DNA from: Xiphydria camelus
Taxonomy: Eukaryota > Arthropoda > Insecta > Hymenoptera > Xiphydriidae
Reading direction: 5' to 3'
Length of the DNA: 64,000 nucleotides
NCBI GenBank assembly: GCA_963678675.1
Contig: OY783193.1
Location: 34,882,430 to 34,946,429 of the forward strand
Shown one piece after another: positions 34,233 through 46,600 of this stretch (positions are counted from its first letter, which is position 1; the number at the start of each line of letters is the position of its first letter). A model generated the notes under the pieces. The model had not been told where the DNA came from. It ran no database searches and saw nothing but the letters and a program-made list of their open reading frames with translations. The position numbers and the translations under genes were made by a program.

Positions 34233-34745
34233 TCGTTCGAATGTGGTGAAATAAACATCCTATTGAGTCAAGTAAATATTCGTTAACTATTCCAATATTT
34301 ATTTCTCACAATGCGATCCTTTGAGGCAACCGTTCGAACGATATAAACATTTTAATCATTAACACATATTTCCTCGTCCAAATAAAATATGTATTTATTT
34401 CGCCATATTTAAAATTGTTCACTGGTATATCGACAGAAATAATTGTTAGTGTCAACAAAATATTTCTCGAGTCAAGAGCATATTATATGATCTAAAAAAA
34501 TTTTTAAGATTATAAATTCTTAGTTGAAGAATACATAATATATTCTTGGTTCGATGTTTGTTTGAATGTGGCGAAATAAGCATTTTATCGAATCAAGTAA
34601 ATATTCGTTAACTATCGCGATACTTATTTGTCACAATCAGATCCTTTGAGGCAACCGTTCGAACGATATAAACATTTTCATATCATTAACATACATTTCC
34701 TCGTCCCAACGAAACATTTATTTCGCTATATTTAAAATACTCAAT
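34233..34745. repeat. Two direct copies of a family O unit around a C fragment
   Basis: cgaatgtggtgaaataaaca (34236) and tgaatgtggcgaaataagca (34564) start copies of about 190 bp, sharing atcctttgaggcaaccgttc and gaacgatataaacatttt. A truncated C element (about 34438-34555) separates them. Confidence 0.6.
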
Positions 34746-34769
34746 GAAACAACACTTATTAACTGTCAA

Positions 34770-36850
34770 CGAACCGTTCTCTCGGCATTCGGAGAGATCG
34801 ATTCCGGTCCCCCAGAACACCCGACGAATACGTACGATCTTCGAGCGCGTACATCGCGCCGCGTAAGCGTACGTGCGCGCGTATAGGGATCTAGGATGCA
34901 GGGAAGTGCATAATTATGTAGCGCGGGTGGCGCGGAGGGAGAGCCGAGGCGAAGCGCGTTGCTGCACACTGTGGAGAGCTGCAGGAGGGCGGCGTCGGCG
35001 GCGGGGGGAAGGAGAGGAGTCGATGGCGATGGCGAATGGCCCCGCGGAGTGGGAGGACGAGGTCAATGCATCGGTAATCTCGCTGAAATGCCCTGCAGAC
35101 TCGCCTCCGCCTATCTCTCGTTGTACCGCGCGCGCGGTGAGCCCTATGCGCGCCGAAAATAGGACGAGCCGAAATACCGTCGCTCTTCCGTCGTATCGTC
35201 CCTCGGCCGTGTCGTCCGCGCACGCCGCGCGCACCTACATACACGGAAGGCGGAGGAAGTAGGTGTACCTACCAACGGCCGTCCTGCAGGCCGCGTGGCG
35301 CGGCACCCACGCCGCTTTTCTGGGCCAAAAAATGGCGAGAACGCCGTTCACTTCCGCGCGCCGGCTCGCCCGTGCGGTACACACTACACGGGGCTCGACC
35401 GCGCGCGGGTTCCGGGTCTCGGATTTTTCGCCCTCGAAACGTCGGCGTGGCGCGGCCGATTGTTCGATATCGCTATCTCGCCGTCTGCCCCGCGCACCGG
35501 CAGGGCGTGCAACCAGTTTTCCGGCATTTTTCTGCGCACCGTGGCCACCGCTACGGCTGGCCGATAGACACACGCGCCGCGACCGTATTTGGCCGCAATG
35601 ACCAATAGGTCGGAACCCGCGGTGCGTTGATCCCATCGGGAGACTGACTGCGCCCGCGGAGGAACCGAGCGAGTCGCCGAGCGTTTCCGACAAGTCGGCC
35701 GGATCGCGTTCGCTGCTGCCGAGAGAGAGAGAGAAAAAAAAGGTGGAAATACTTACATTTTGGTGTCAGGGAGCCGGACGGGATTTTTGCGAGCTCAGCG
35801 CGCGGAATCGAGTATCGCGATCGACGACGACGACGACGATCCTTCGCGACGAGGATTTTTAGTCCGATTTAGAAAGCGCCGCGCGGATCCTTCGAGCGCA
35901 CAGTATAGTGCGTTTCGTCGCGGAGAAATCAGTGATCGTAAATTATCGAACGGATCGCCGCGATGACTTGGAAATTGACGAAAACCGCCGTCGGGGAATA
36001 ACGTATTATTATAATATACGCCGACGCGCGACGCGCCTTCCGGTCGCCCGTAGACGCAGCCCTGTAAAGTCTCGCGCGCGCGCGCGCGCCTTCCCGGCCG
36101 TTACACCGTTATGTCAGATCGCGCGAGCGTCTATTAATCTTCTCTTATCGCCTACGTTATAGGTATCCCGCTGTTCGTATACCGCCCGACGCGGCGGCGG
36201 CGGCAGCCTCTCTCCGAACTGGGTCGAAAGAGATCTCGGGGCCCTATCGACGCGTCGATCATCGTCGGAGTCGCGTGATCGAACCAGTTGCGAAAAAGTA
36301 TTTCTCCGCGCGATGAGTACGCATGCGCGAGCAGCTTCGCAACGGGTCGCGTGGATCGCCACCGCTGCACCTGCAACGACGGCGGCAGCAGCATGCGGCA
36401 GGCGTTGCCCGAAAAAGTGGAGCGTGGCGTAACGGTTCGGTTCCTTGCCTCTGCCACTACACTGCCGCGCCGGACGGACGCGAAGGACGCCGCGTATATC
36501 GAGAGGGATGTTGGACTCGCCTCGTGCGGAAAGCGCCGGGCGGCGGCGGCGAGCGCTCGACCTCCTCGCCCTATCGCCGACTGCACGCACGTGCACTCAT
36601 ACAGAGCCGCGCACGTGTCTCTCTCCGCTTCCTCGATAGGCCAAGGAACTCGCGTCCTTACAGCCGGCTCGTATCTATATCCTACCTATTTTCTCCCCGA
36701 CAACGTTTCGCGCGCCGCGCGCGTTACCCCGCGAAAGTCGTACCGCCGCGAGCGTAGACAACCGCGCCGGTTGTACCCGGAGAGTGTACGTGTGTGTGTA
36801 TACGGCTACCGGCTATCCTACGTTCACTGACCGCTCCGCGCTCGGCTCGC
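34770..36850. other. Largest CpG-rich block, possible promoter region
   Basis: Two kilobases of CpG-dense sequence contain the speculative start exon at 35023 and a GA run at 35720. Many overlapping frames exist on both strands and none has a recognised domain. Its size and position 8 kb before the ABCG exons make it a reasonable but unproven site for that gene's 5' end. Confidence 0.35.
35023..35079 (+). CDS. Candidate N-terminal coding exon of the ABCG gene (speculative)
   Basis: In the largest GC-rich block an ATG at 35023 (a second at 35029) opens MAMANGPAEWEDEVNAS and is followed by a plausible donor, tcg|gtaatc. A second good donor, gcg|gtgagc, lies at 35137. The acidic 17-residue stretch looks like a protein N-terminus. 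Against it, both donors are phase 0 while the first recognised ABCG exon needs a phase-2 partner, so at least one more exon would be required. No homology is recognised. Confidence 0.2.
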
Positions 36851-37129
36851 AGTCACGCGTAGTCCACTGGCCTAGTGCCCAATACCGTTTCACAATCGAT
36901 TCGGTTTATAGCGTGTATCCGCGTATATACCTATATACGCGTACACTCCACCTGCAGCTATAATAATTATAGAACTCTTGTTGTCGTATCGCTAGCCGGC
37001 CGCGCGACGCCGTGGACCACCGCGAAGGCGACGAAAATGCCTTGATTTTACGTACTTCGAATGTCGCTTCAGCTCGCAATCGCGATGGCGCACGTGTTAA
37101 TACCGCGGCGAGATTTCGATCGGGCTTCG

Positions 37130-37325
37130 AATTCGATATTTTCGAGGAGTTATTGCGTTCATTGCTTTGCTATGTGACAATAATTGACATCGGTTCGGTG
37201 AAGTTCACTGGATGTATGTCAACTGTTGTCGTACAGCAAAGCGATGAACGCAGTATTTCCCTCAAAATGTCAGATCTACTGTCGAGTATAACAGTGTGAT
37301 TAATATATCCTTCTCTCCGTACAGG
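37130..37325. mobile_element. Family F MITE, copy 2 (left end lost)
   Basis: gatattttcgaggagttatt pairs with agtatttccctcaaaatgtc, and gtgacaataattgacat with tgtcaactgttgtc. The right end is tccttctctccgta. Confidence 0.6.
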
Positions 37326-37507
37326 TTTTAAGGTAATTTGACACGCGGTAATTGCGAAAGCCAGAATAGGAATCAGGTAGAACGATCTGGCCAAAAATGT
37401 CGAATTCCTCGATTTTACGTACTTCGAATATCGTCTCATCTCGCCACCGCGTCGGCGATGTTAATCTCGCAGCGAAATGTTACTCAATCTTCGAATTCGG
37501 TTCGGTT

Positions 37508-38046
37508 ACACGGAGAGAAGAGTATGTATATTGATCACTCTTATATTAGATAATTGATTGGACATTTCGGAGGAGGTATTGCGTTCATTGCTTCACTGTA
37601 TGACAACAACTGACATCCGTTTAGTGAATTTCACTGGTTGCATAACTGTTGTCGTACAGTAAAGCAACGAACGCGGTATTTTCCTCAATGTGTCTAATCT
37701 ATTATCTAATATAGCATAACAGTGGAGGGCGTTAGGCGGTTTTTATTTCGATCGTTCCGCTTGATTTCGATTCTGGCTTTCGATATTACCGCAAAATTAC
37801 AGGAAAATCTACACGGAGAGAAGAGTATATTAATCACTGTTATGCTGGATAATAGATTTGATATTTTGGGAAAAATATTACGTTCGTTGCTTTACTATAT
37901 GAGAGCAATAAATTGACATACGTTTAGTGAAGTTCACCAGATGTATGTCAACTATTGTCATACAGTAGCAATGAACGCGATATTTTTCCCAAAATGTCAA
38001 TTCTGTTATCTAGTATAACAGTAATTAATATACTCTTCTCTTCGTA
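37508..38046. mobile_element. Family F MITE, copies 3 and 4
   Basis: Copy 3 spans 37508-37723 and copy 4 spans 37811-38046. Both begin cacggagagaagagtat and have the paired arms gttcattgctt / aagcaacgaac type. Between them lies gatttcgattctggctttcg, which recurs before copies 5 and 6. Confidence 0.65.
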
Positions 38047-38054
38047 TATACCTA

Positions 38055-38317
38055 CCCAGAATAAAAGAATTAAGTTGCATCTACTTATAATTACTTGCAG
38101 GGTCGCAAGTAATTATCAATTTACATCGATTTGATCTTTTTTTTTCATGATAATTTGATATTTCTTCCTTTTAATCACGTACTATTCCACACGATCGTAA
38201 GGAAGAGATATCATATTGACGCGTATTAAAAGATTTCGTCGATATAAATTGGTAATTACTCGCGACCCCGCAAGTAATTTTCAGTAGATCCTACTCATTC
38301 TTTTTCCCTGTGTGCAG
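38055..38317. mobile_element. Family G palindromic MITE, copy 2
   Basis: attacttgcagggtcgcaag mirrors actcgcgaccccgcaagtaa, and gatatttcttcc mirrors ggaagagatatc. It ends actcattctttttccctgtg. Confidence 0.65.
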
Positions 38318-38479
38318 GGATTTGGTTCCTCGCATCCAGCCGAACGATACGCGCAGCGTCGATAACCACGCAAACTATACCGCGGTAACGTTTGCATCGG
38401 AACAATAATTGTACAGTATTACGGTTCCGGCGAATCGCATTGATTCGATCGATCGATTCCTCGTACAGCGGTACGCGAT

Positions 38480-39750
38480 TCAAACGTCTCTCTTTTCAGC
38501 GTAATTTCCCACAAGCCACCGCGCCATTGCAGCCGTGGTACGCGACATATATGTATATCTATTATCTACTCCTCGCTGTGGTACCGCAATCCGCCTTTAT
38601 CGCGTCGCACTTTTATAAGTGACCCGCTTCGCGATATCGTCGAGGAAGCGGCGCCAATGTTTACAGGCGGGTCGACGACACCCGCGCCCAGTTGAAACGG
38701 AGCGCGCGCGCGGTCGCTCCTCGGGTCAGGTGATCGACGAAGGAGCAGCCGCGCGCGAGAGCTGAGCGTTCGTCGGGAAACAGCGCTGGGTTAGTCGAGA
38801 ATCGCTGTACGAGAATATACGCCGGAGCGCGCGCGCGCGAATTAGTGTTCCGCCGAGGCGACAGCAAACTGGCGCCTAAAGTGACGCAACGACGACTACC
38901 CGGCCCCTCGAGCCTGTACGGCATGCGATAGCCACTCGTATATATACGTAGGTGCGGCTATTTCTCGTATTCTCGAAAAAAAAAAGAGATCCTTCCCCTC
39001 GCTCTTCGCCTGGAAGGTCCGGGGAAATTCCTCGTTATCCGCCGATCGACGGCACGCTCCGAATTATTTTCCATCCGCGACAATCGAATTTGGTAATATA
39101 ATAACTGGAACGGCGAGTTCCTCGCATCCGAAGAATTCAGGTCACGCGGAGGAATCGTCCGGCGCTTTCTATATTGGGATAACAACAAATCGTGGCGATA
39201 GCTCGCAAATCGCGGTGCTCGCTGTGTCGCTGCGAGGAGAACGAGGAAAGGTCGCAGCGGAGTCTTAAATACGTAGGAATAACGACCCGACTGACTTAAA
39301 TATTACGCACGGGACAATAAGCGTTCTCACGGATAAGGCGAGCGAAGCGGTCGTATTAGGTATTAAGTATACGTACGCGGCTGCGTACGGGTCATCGCCC
39401 CCGAGATATTCTTGGCTCGCTCTTTTTCTCCCTCCCACCCCCTAACCCCTTCCTCCGATCGCTCCGCTCCCTCCACCCCCTTTCTATCTTCTCGCGAACT
39501 CCACCGAGGAACGGATTAACGCCGACGACAACGACGGCGGCGACGAGTTCGCTCGCCTCTGTGCGCTCCCTCTCCCCAGCTTCCCGTCGTCATTGATTAA
39601 CAGCTCCCCGCGGCCTGTACGCGCGCGTGTACGGCGTAGCTATACACGCCCGGCGCGTTTTCCCGGCAGGAAACTCGCCCTTCGTTCGCGCAGCTTTGGG
39701 ACGAATTGGTTGGTGTGGAAGGATATTCGATGGGTTCGAGTAAAAGTGTT
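38480..39750. other. CpG-rich block, no gene seen
   Basis: Mixed CpG-rich and pyrimidine-rich sequence (39420-39490). No supported frame. Confidence 0.4.
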
Positions 39751-40148
39751 TCTGAATAGAGAGACGAACGAACGCTTTACTCGAGTCGAACGAGATATGC
39801 GAACATTCAGTTGAGTCAATAATGTGTATCAAATAGATGATTTATTCGAACTAAGCAAATCTTTGTTCGGTACGATCGAAAAACATGTTTAGTCGAATTC
39901 ACCAGACTTTTCCCCCTTTGAGTATGCAACCGAAATAAGTTACTCGCTCGCCTGCACGGCAGGTTTCATATCGGCAGGCGCATCCTGGCTTTCCTATCGT
40001 GATGATATCTAGCGCTGGAATCGAAACGAACGCAGCGATCGAGCCAAATATTTCAACCCTTTCAATCATCGAAGCTTTTAGCTCGATCGCACCACTTGAT
40101 TTCGTTTCCGGCTTTCGGTATTACCGCGAAATTATGTACAGGAAAACT

Positions 40149-40610
40149 TACACGGAGAGTATATTAATCACTGTTATACTATATAATAGATTTGACATTT
40201 TGGGGAAAGTATTGCGCTCATTGCTTTACCGTATGGCAACAGTTTACATACGTTTAGTGATGTTGATTGGATGTATGTTGACTGTTGTGATGCAGTAAAG
40301 CGATGAACGCAATATTTTCCTCATAATGTCCAATCTATTATCTGGTATAACAGTGGAGGGCGTTAGGAAGTTTTTGGTTTGATCGTTCCACTCAATTTCA
40401 ATTCTGGCTTTCGATATTACCGCTAAATTATGGAAAAATCTACACAGAGAGAAGAATATATTAATAACCGGTACACTAGATATAGGTAATAATTAATTTG
40501 ATATTTTGGAAAAAATATTGCGTTCATTGCTTTTACCGTATGACAACAATTGACATACGTTTAGTAAAGTTCACTAAATGTATGTCAATTGTTGTCATGC
40601 AGTGAACACG
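40149..40610. mobile_element. Family F MITE, copies 5 and 6
   Basis: Copy 5 spans 40149-40352 and copy 6 spans 40440-40610 (right end truncated). The unit before each (gatttcgtttccggctttcg, aatttcaattctggctttcg) matches that before copy 4, so the F element was duplicated together with its flank. Confidence 0.6.
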
Positions 40611-40811
40611 GTGACCAGTGATGAGAGAATTCTGGAAAACCTGGAATTGTCAGGGAGTTATGTAGATGAGGGAAAAAATCAGGGAAACTAAAGAATTTTC
40701 TTAAGTTTCTTGAAAATGCTCAAGTCTTACAAATAGCTTTACGTCTAATTTGTTGAATTTTTTGAAAATTTATATAGAAATTAAAAAAAAGTGGTCCATA
40801 TGTGTACTATA

Positions 40812-41378
40812 TGGGACTAAACTTACTCGTCAAGAAAGGAACTTCAATCACTATTATCTCATTATTTATAAACTTTTAGCCTACATCGATATAAGACTTT
40901 GTTATAGATATAAATGTAATCTTTAAAAAAGTATTATAAAAATATGAGTCAAAAGTATTGGTATTAGCAAAAATCAGTTCAGTAAATTTATTAAATAATC
41001 TGATGTGTACGGCGAACTGATGATGTCATGACGAAACTATTCTTAAGAAAGCAGCACGTACAGGGTCTGCTCTCAAATATCGTATAAATGTTTATATGAA
41101 ACGATATACACCTAGAGAGAGAGAGAGAGAGAGAAAGAACTAAGGACCAAGTGTATTAGAAGTCTTTCTTTGTGAGTTAGTCTCTCGGAGCTCTCCTAAG
41201 AGTAAAGACGTTATAGTCGCGTTTTTGATTAATAAAATTATCACTTCTCCACTCAACTACAGTGTTTTATTAAATTCATTCCATGTCACCTGGCTTCCGT
41301 AATAATCAACGAAAAGCTCATAGACAGTGAGATAATAGTGATTTGAGTTTTTCCTGGCGAGTAAGTTTCATATGATAG
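40812..41378. mobile_element. Family D element split by a 356-bp insertion
   Basis: The D left half (atgggactaaacttactcgt .. gagtcaaaag) ends at 40955. The right half (aaaagctcatagacagtgag .. ctggcgagtaagtttcata) starts at 41312. Confidence 0.65.
40956..41311. mobile_element. Insertion with AAAAG 5-bp duplication, possible LTR-type fragment
   Basis: Family D copies show the intact site ccaaaagctcata. Here AAAAG is present on both sides (40951-40955, 41312-41316) of a 356-bp insert containing a GA run (41114-41134) and AATAAA near 41230. A 5-bp duplication suits LTR retroelements, but the insert ends tattgg..caacg lack flush TG/CA, so the class is unresolved. Confidence 0.5.
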
Positions 41379-42182
41379 ATATACTCGTATGCATGCATAT
41401 GAGTTCCTTCTTGCTCTAAAAAAAGTCATTACATAATACGATTTGACAAAATTAAATTATTTTAATATTCATTTCTCAGTTATCACATCCGTTCTATAAA
41501 TACCTATTAATTAATTTGTTCATTCGACGAAAAATGTTTGATGCGTCACACTTTATAGGGTAACGCGGACCAACATTGACACTGGGTTAACATTGACACA
41601 TTTTCTGAATCTTATTACTTTCTGCTAATAACTCGTATAATACTATTCTTGTCTACCATTATAAATACCGCATATGGACCGCCACCTGACGCCGCACGTG
41701 AATATCAGCGATTTCATAATGATCACCTGATTTAGTGTCGTTAAGTTTTCACGTAGGCGTGCATGTCCTATTTTCGGCGAAGAAAACTTTTAGAAATACA
41801 TATCGTTGTACTTTAGGTCTTTTTAAAGTGGCAAAAATGTATAAATAAAATAACTCTATTATAATTTAATCTCTATATAAAATCACCTACTGATGTCAAT
41901 TTTGGAATGTAATAAACAAAAATTTAGATTTTTAGCCGATTGCATGCAGTATAAATGAAAATTTTAACAGGTGTCAATCTTAAACAAAATATAGGGTAAG
42001 ATTGACATCTGACTTTATTTTTTTTTAAATCATTGTTCAAAAACGATAAGTAGTAAAATAAAATGCGTCTTATATCATATAAAGAGAGTCAGGCTTGCTT
42101 ATGCATACATTATCATTCAGTTTGCAATATATTTTAGATCAGTAAGTAAAGTGGTGTCAGTGTTTGCCCCTTTTACCTTACT

Positions 42183-42444
42183 ACACAAAGAAAAGAATAA
42201 ATTAGTCGGATCTACTGAAAATTATTTGCGGGGTCGCACGTAATTATTAATTGACATCAATGACATTTTTTAATACACATCGACTAGATATCTCTTCCTT
42301 ACAATCATGTGAAACAGTATGCGATTACGAGGAGGAAATATCAAATTAATATGAGAAAAAGATCAAATTGATGTAAACTGATAATTACTCGCGATCCCGC
42401 AAATAATTTTCAGTAGACTCAACTAATTCTTTTTCTCTGCGTAG
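42183..42444. mobile_element. Family G palindromic MITE, copy 3
   Basis: cacaaagaaaagaataaatt .. gcggggtcgcacgtaatt mirrors attactcgcgatcccgcaaa .. aattctttttctctg. Confidence 0.65.
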
Positions 42445-42589
42445 ATCTATACCTACCCATAGCGGTCAGGTAAATTTGACCATTTTAGACTGTAGAACCT
42501 GAAAAAGTCAGGAAATTTCTTTCTCGCATTTCGCTAAACACCGTGGTGAAGCAATAGGCGCAATACTTTCCCTAAAATGTCGAATCTAC

Positions 42590-42850
42590 ACTGAGAAAAC
42601 TAGTTAGTTTAAAATGACAAAACGCATCTAGTTAAACGCGTTTAATTATTCTAATCAAAACACTGGTCGATTGAACAAAATATTTAGTTACTTTGACCAA
42701 ATGTTTCGTTATTCCAACCAGACGTTTAGTTATTCTGACCAAAGAGTGGTCGGTCTAACCGAATTAGTTAAGAGGATCCACATTTCACCAAACGGTTTGG
42801 TCATCGTCTCCAGGATTTTGGTTTGATTGACCAAGATATTTTTCTCAGTC
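42590..42850. mobile_element. Family B element, copy 3
   Basis: cactgagaaaactagttagt to attgaccaagatatttttct, with gaggatccacatttcacc and aaacggtttggtcatcgtct as in copies 1 and 2. Confidence 0.65.
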
Positions 42851-43454
42851 TATTATCCAGTACACATACGACAGCGATTAATACACCCTTTTCTCCGTAT
42901 ATCGGAGGAATTCGTCCATCGACATGAAATCTGCTGCAGGTACTGGCGAGCAAATTTTGCGATAGCTTATAGACATACACACGTGCGTTCGCACGTAGGT
43001 AGATTCTTCTCTCGAAATATAATATCGAGCTTGATTAGATAAACCGTCACCGCCGACAGCCTCGCATCACGAATCGCGCGAGTTCGCGGTAATCGCCGCG
43101 TGATGAATATCACGTGGAAATAAAGTAGGATGGCGTGCCCCCGGAATACACGCCGGGGTGTACACCTTCCGAATGCCCGTGCGAATCGAACGAGAGGCAC
43201 TTACGATTTCCATTCGAAGCTCGTACGTCGTCGTGTACCCGTGCGTGCGAGGTGAACCAACTCTCGAGATGACTGCGCAATATACAGCTACGTTGTGAGC
43301 GATCCATTATCGTGTCGTAGCGGTGAAATAAAAAAAAAAGTAGCTCTTTCGATCGCACTTTTTGTTCGCGATTGATCGAATTAACGAGTAAGAAGGGGGG
43401 GGGGAGAACGAGAGAGTGCACAAGCGACCGAACGACGTATTTTTCGCATTACAG
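42851..43454. other. Flank of ABCG exon 1, no start exon identified
   Basis: A small frame, ATG AAA TCT GCT GCA G (42924-42939), ends at a GT and could supply a phase-1 start if the tandem acceptor acagag were used for exon 1. This is weak. A poly(A)/poly(G) tract (43329-43339, 43395-43404) precedes the exon. Confidence 0.2.
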
Positions 43455-43615
43455 AGTGGAAAGCACGGCACTGCAATTGGTCTGTCCGCTGGAGTCCCGT
43501 CCGGTGCAGCTGGTCTTCCGAGGACTGCAGGTGGTCAAGGAGAAGCGGGCTCTTCTTCGCGATGTTTCCGGGGTGGTCAAACCGGGCGAGCTGTTGGCCG
43601 TCATGGGGCCCTCTG
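43455..43615 (+). CDS. ABCG exon 1 of those recognised (beta strands before Walker A)
   Basis: The exon begins after the acceptor ttcgcattacag and ends at the donor G|gttggt inside the Walker A glycine codon. It encodes [16 protein letters not shown] and then the conserved stretch ending [14 protein letters not shown]. Only one base of the first codon lies in this exon, so the upstream exon must end in phase 2. A tandem acceptor two bases downstream (acagag) would instead need an upstream phase-1 exon. Confidence 0.85.
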
Positions 43616-46600
43616 GTTGGTACCCGTGCACCTGTACCCGAACAGTGGTACGGTAAGAGGCCTCCTTCGAGGACGGACCCCTCCGAGTACCGTTTTATTA
43701 TTCGGCCGGTTGGGTTCGTAAACGTAAAACGCCTCAGAGGCGCGCGGTATGCGGAGTGGGACACGAGGAGTTGTTTTTTTTGCCCCTTACTCTCTGACTA
43801 GCATAGCGGCACCCCTCGTCATTCTGGCACCACTTAAATACGCTTGCACCTTTGATATTTCGATTCCTCGAAAGAAAGCCGTTGATGCTGCTGGTGCTTC
43901 CGGAGAGAGCAGTACACGCGCGTTGTCTGCTGGAGTTCCAAATACTGCCTCCCCCCATCGAACTTGCATACCTGCCGTACGAGGCTAGACTCACTCGCCA
44001 GGAAAGGAACATCAATCACTATTATCTCATTTCCTAAGAGCTTTTGGCTCATATATTTATGTAATACTTTTTTAAAGATTACATTGTTATCTACAATAAA
44101 GTCTTACATTGATATAGGCTAAAAATTCAGAAATAATCTTTTCTGGCGATTAAGTTTAGCCTCACATGCGGTATGTAGATAACATTTTCCGTAGTTCGCG
44201 ACGATTCCAGCTCCGTTAGAGGAGGGTACCGCATCGAAAGGAGGTCCTACCGATTCGACCTGACCCGAGTCGAAATTTTACCCATATTTTGACGCTTTTA
44301 ATACTCAATTCGGCTTACTATTGCCCTACTTAGCCAGGGTTGCCGCAGACTTCTGATAAAAAAATTTCTTGAGAAAAGAACATCGCGCCATTTATTAAGC
44401 TGCCGATGTGATATTGATTTTCAATATAATATTCTTAGGGAATATTTGACCAATGTTTTGTGACACAGCATAGATATGCATACAACTTGTGATGTTTTCG
44501 CAATATTTGCATGAATGTAGTTTAAATTTTGTTAAATTACAATTCGTATTTAATATCTTCTCTTTATTGACCCGTGCGCAGAGGAAAAGAATAAGTTGAA
44601 TCTACTGAAAATGATTTGCGTGGTCGCAAGTAATTATTTATTTATATTAATGAAATCTTCTAATAGGTACATCAATTTGATATTTCTTCCTTATAATCAT
44701 ATGGTGTGATTACAAGGAATAAATATTTAATTAGATAATGTGAAAAAAGATTTAATTGATGTAAATTGATAATTGCTTACTTCTTTTCGAAAAAATTTTC
44801 GAATGGAAAAAATCCGATTTTTGCTTTGGAAAACCTGGAAAAGTCATGGAGTTTTTAAGGGGGGAACCTCCTCCAGACAACAGGTTTTTCAGTAATTTTT
44901 TACAAAAAACTGAGAGCATTCATTGCCATTAATAGAATTACATAATAATATTGACATTCAAATGCATACACACTAATTTTTTATGAGTGAAAAAACAAAA
45001 TGGCGGCGCTACAGCTGATCAAACTTAACTCCTCGAAATTTGCGCCGTGAAACGCCCAGGTCCTTGTAGTTAACTGGAATATGGAATCAAATTTTTTTTC
45101 ATTAAAACAAATCATTCAAAAAAAAAGAAAAAAAATTAATATTGAGGACAAAAAGAAAGTTGTTTTAATTTTAATAGAATATGTGGGAATAGGAAATAAT
45201 CGGTTCTATCCTATACTAGTTTATGCGAATAGGACGGGATGGCGAAAACAGGAAAAAAACGTTTAATTTGACGTAACAGAAATATTTTTGATTACGACAA
45301 TACCGATTCATTATTCCTATTGAGGTCGAATCAGAATAGTCATATTGAATATGATATACTCTGTGTGCGTTTCATAGCGATTACTATTTTTCGATTAAAT
45401 CCGATTTGAAGCAGGGGAGTTGGAATTTTCCAATACAAACCCACCGATATTTCTCAAATAAGAAATAGGTTCAAATAGGAAAATACTAAGGCAGCCATCG
45501 AATTTTAACCGATTGATGAAACGACTATAGGTTTTAATCAGATCCTTTAAGCAGGGCCGCTCAGCCGACAAGTCCCCATTCTGAACCTAAGTTGGTGAAA
45601 TGCTCATTAACGGATCACTTTAGGCTCAACACATAAGGTTTCGATACAATGACAAATCGACCAACCACATAAGTCTTTCATTGTATTGAAACCCTATGTT
45701 CAGCCATAAAAAAGTCCGTTGGTGAACATCTCACCAACTCAAGGTTTAAAATAGCAGCTTATATGCTGAGTAGGACAATGGTAGGTCGCGAATGGAGTAT
45801 TAAAAGTATCAAAGCAGGGTTAAAATTTCCACTCGCGGGTCATTTTTAATCACGCCTTTCGTACTGACTTCCGCCCTTCCGCAGGTTGCGGAAAGACCAC
45901 CTTGCTCAACTGCCTGTCCGGCCGCGTGGGCCTGGACGGAGGCGAAATTTGGCTGAACCGCGAGCGGCTCACGAAGAGGTGGCGCCGACGGATCTGCTAC
46001 GTCCAGCAGCAGGACGTCTTCTTTCCGGACCTCACCCTGCGGCAGACGCTCGAGGTTCGTTTGTCGCGCCGCGCGTACGTACGACGTCTGTGCGCGTGAA
46101 TATTTCCCATCTCGGCGACCGTTACCGAGCGCGCGCGCTCGCCGGAGAGTGGGATATTCGTGACATCATAACTCGGTCAGTGAACCGTGCGTGTCTCACG
46201 TGTTTCGAAAACACACTCGGCGTCGAGAGTTCGCTCGCTCGCTCGACTGGTCGTTCTTCGCGAATATAAGGTGTCCCCCGTCGCGTCCACCTTCCAGCGA
46301 GGAAGGGGAAGGGACGAGGTGCGACGAACGAAGGGAATGCCTCATCCCGTGCGCGATAATCGCGAGAGGCGCGAGCGTCATCGCCGCGCAACGCCGAAGC
46401 GAGGTGGAAAAGGTCGGCGAGAGTTTTCGAAACCACCTGTTCGCATTCACCGTCTCGTGCCCACATCGAGGCTCCGCGCGTCGTCGTCGGATTCATGCCG
46501 TTCCGCACGTAGAACGCGGCGCGGATTTTATATTCCCGCCGGTCTCGCGGTATCGACGAGCGAACTAGTCATATTTCCGGATACTCTCTTTCGAAGAAAG

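Noticed and set aside
34873..36830. Many 100-180 codon frames on both strands
   Set aside because: Typical of CpG-dense DNA. Only the short ATG-to-donor segment at 35023 was kept, at low confidence.
33958..40610. Regularly spaced repeats as a possible CRISPR-like array
   Set aside because: The units are about 240-bp palindromic transposons, irregularly spaced, in a eukaryotic genome.
43372..43454. N-terminal extension of ABCG exon 1 back to 43372
   Set aside because: It would need a TTG start and includes a G-tract. The acceptor ttcgcattacag at 43454 is a better boundary.
45081..45266. Lysine/asparagine-rich frame in ABCG intron 1
   Set aside because: AT-rich low-complexity sequence inside an intron with no homologous pattern.
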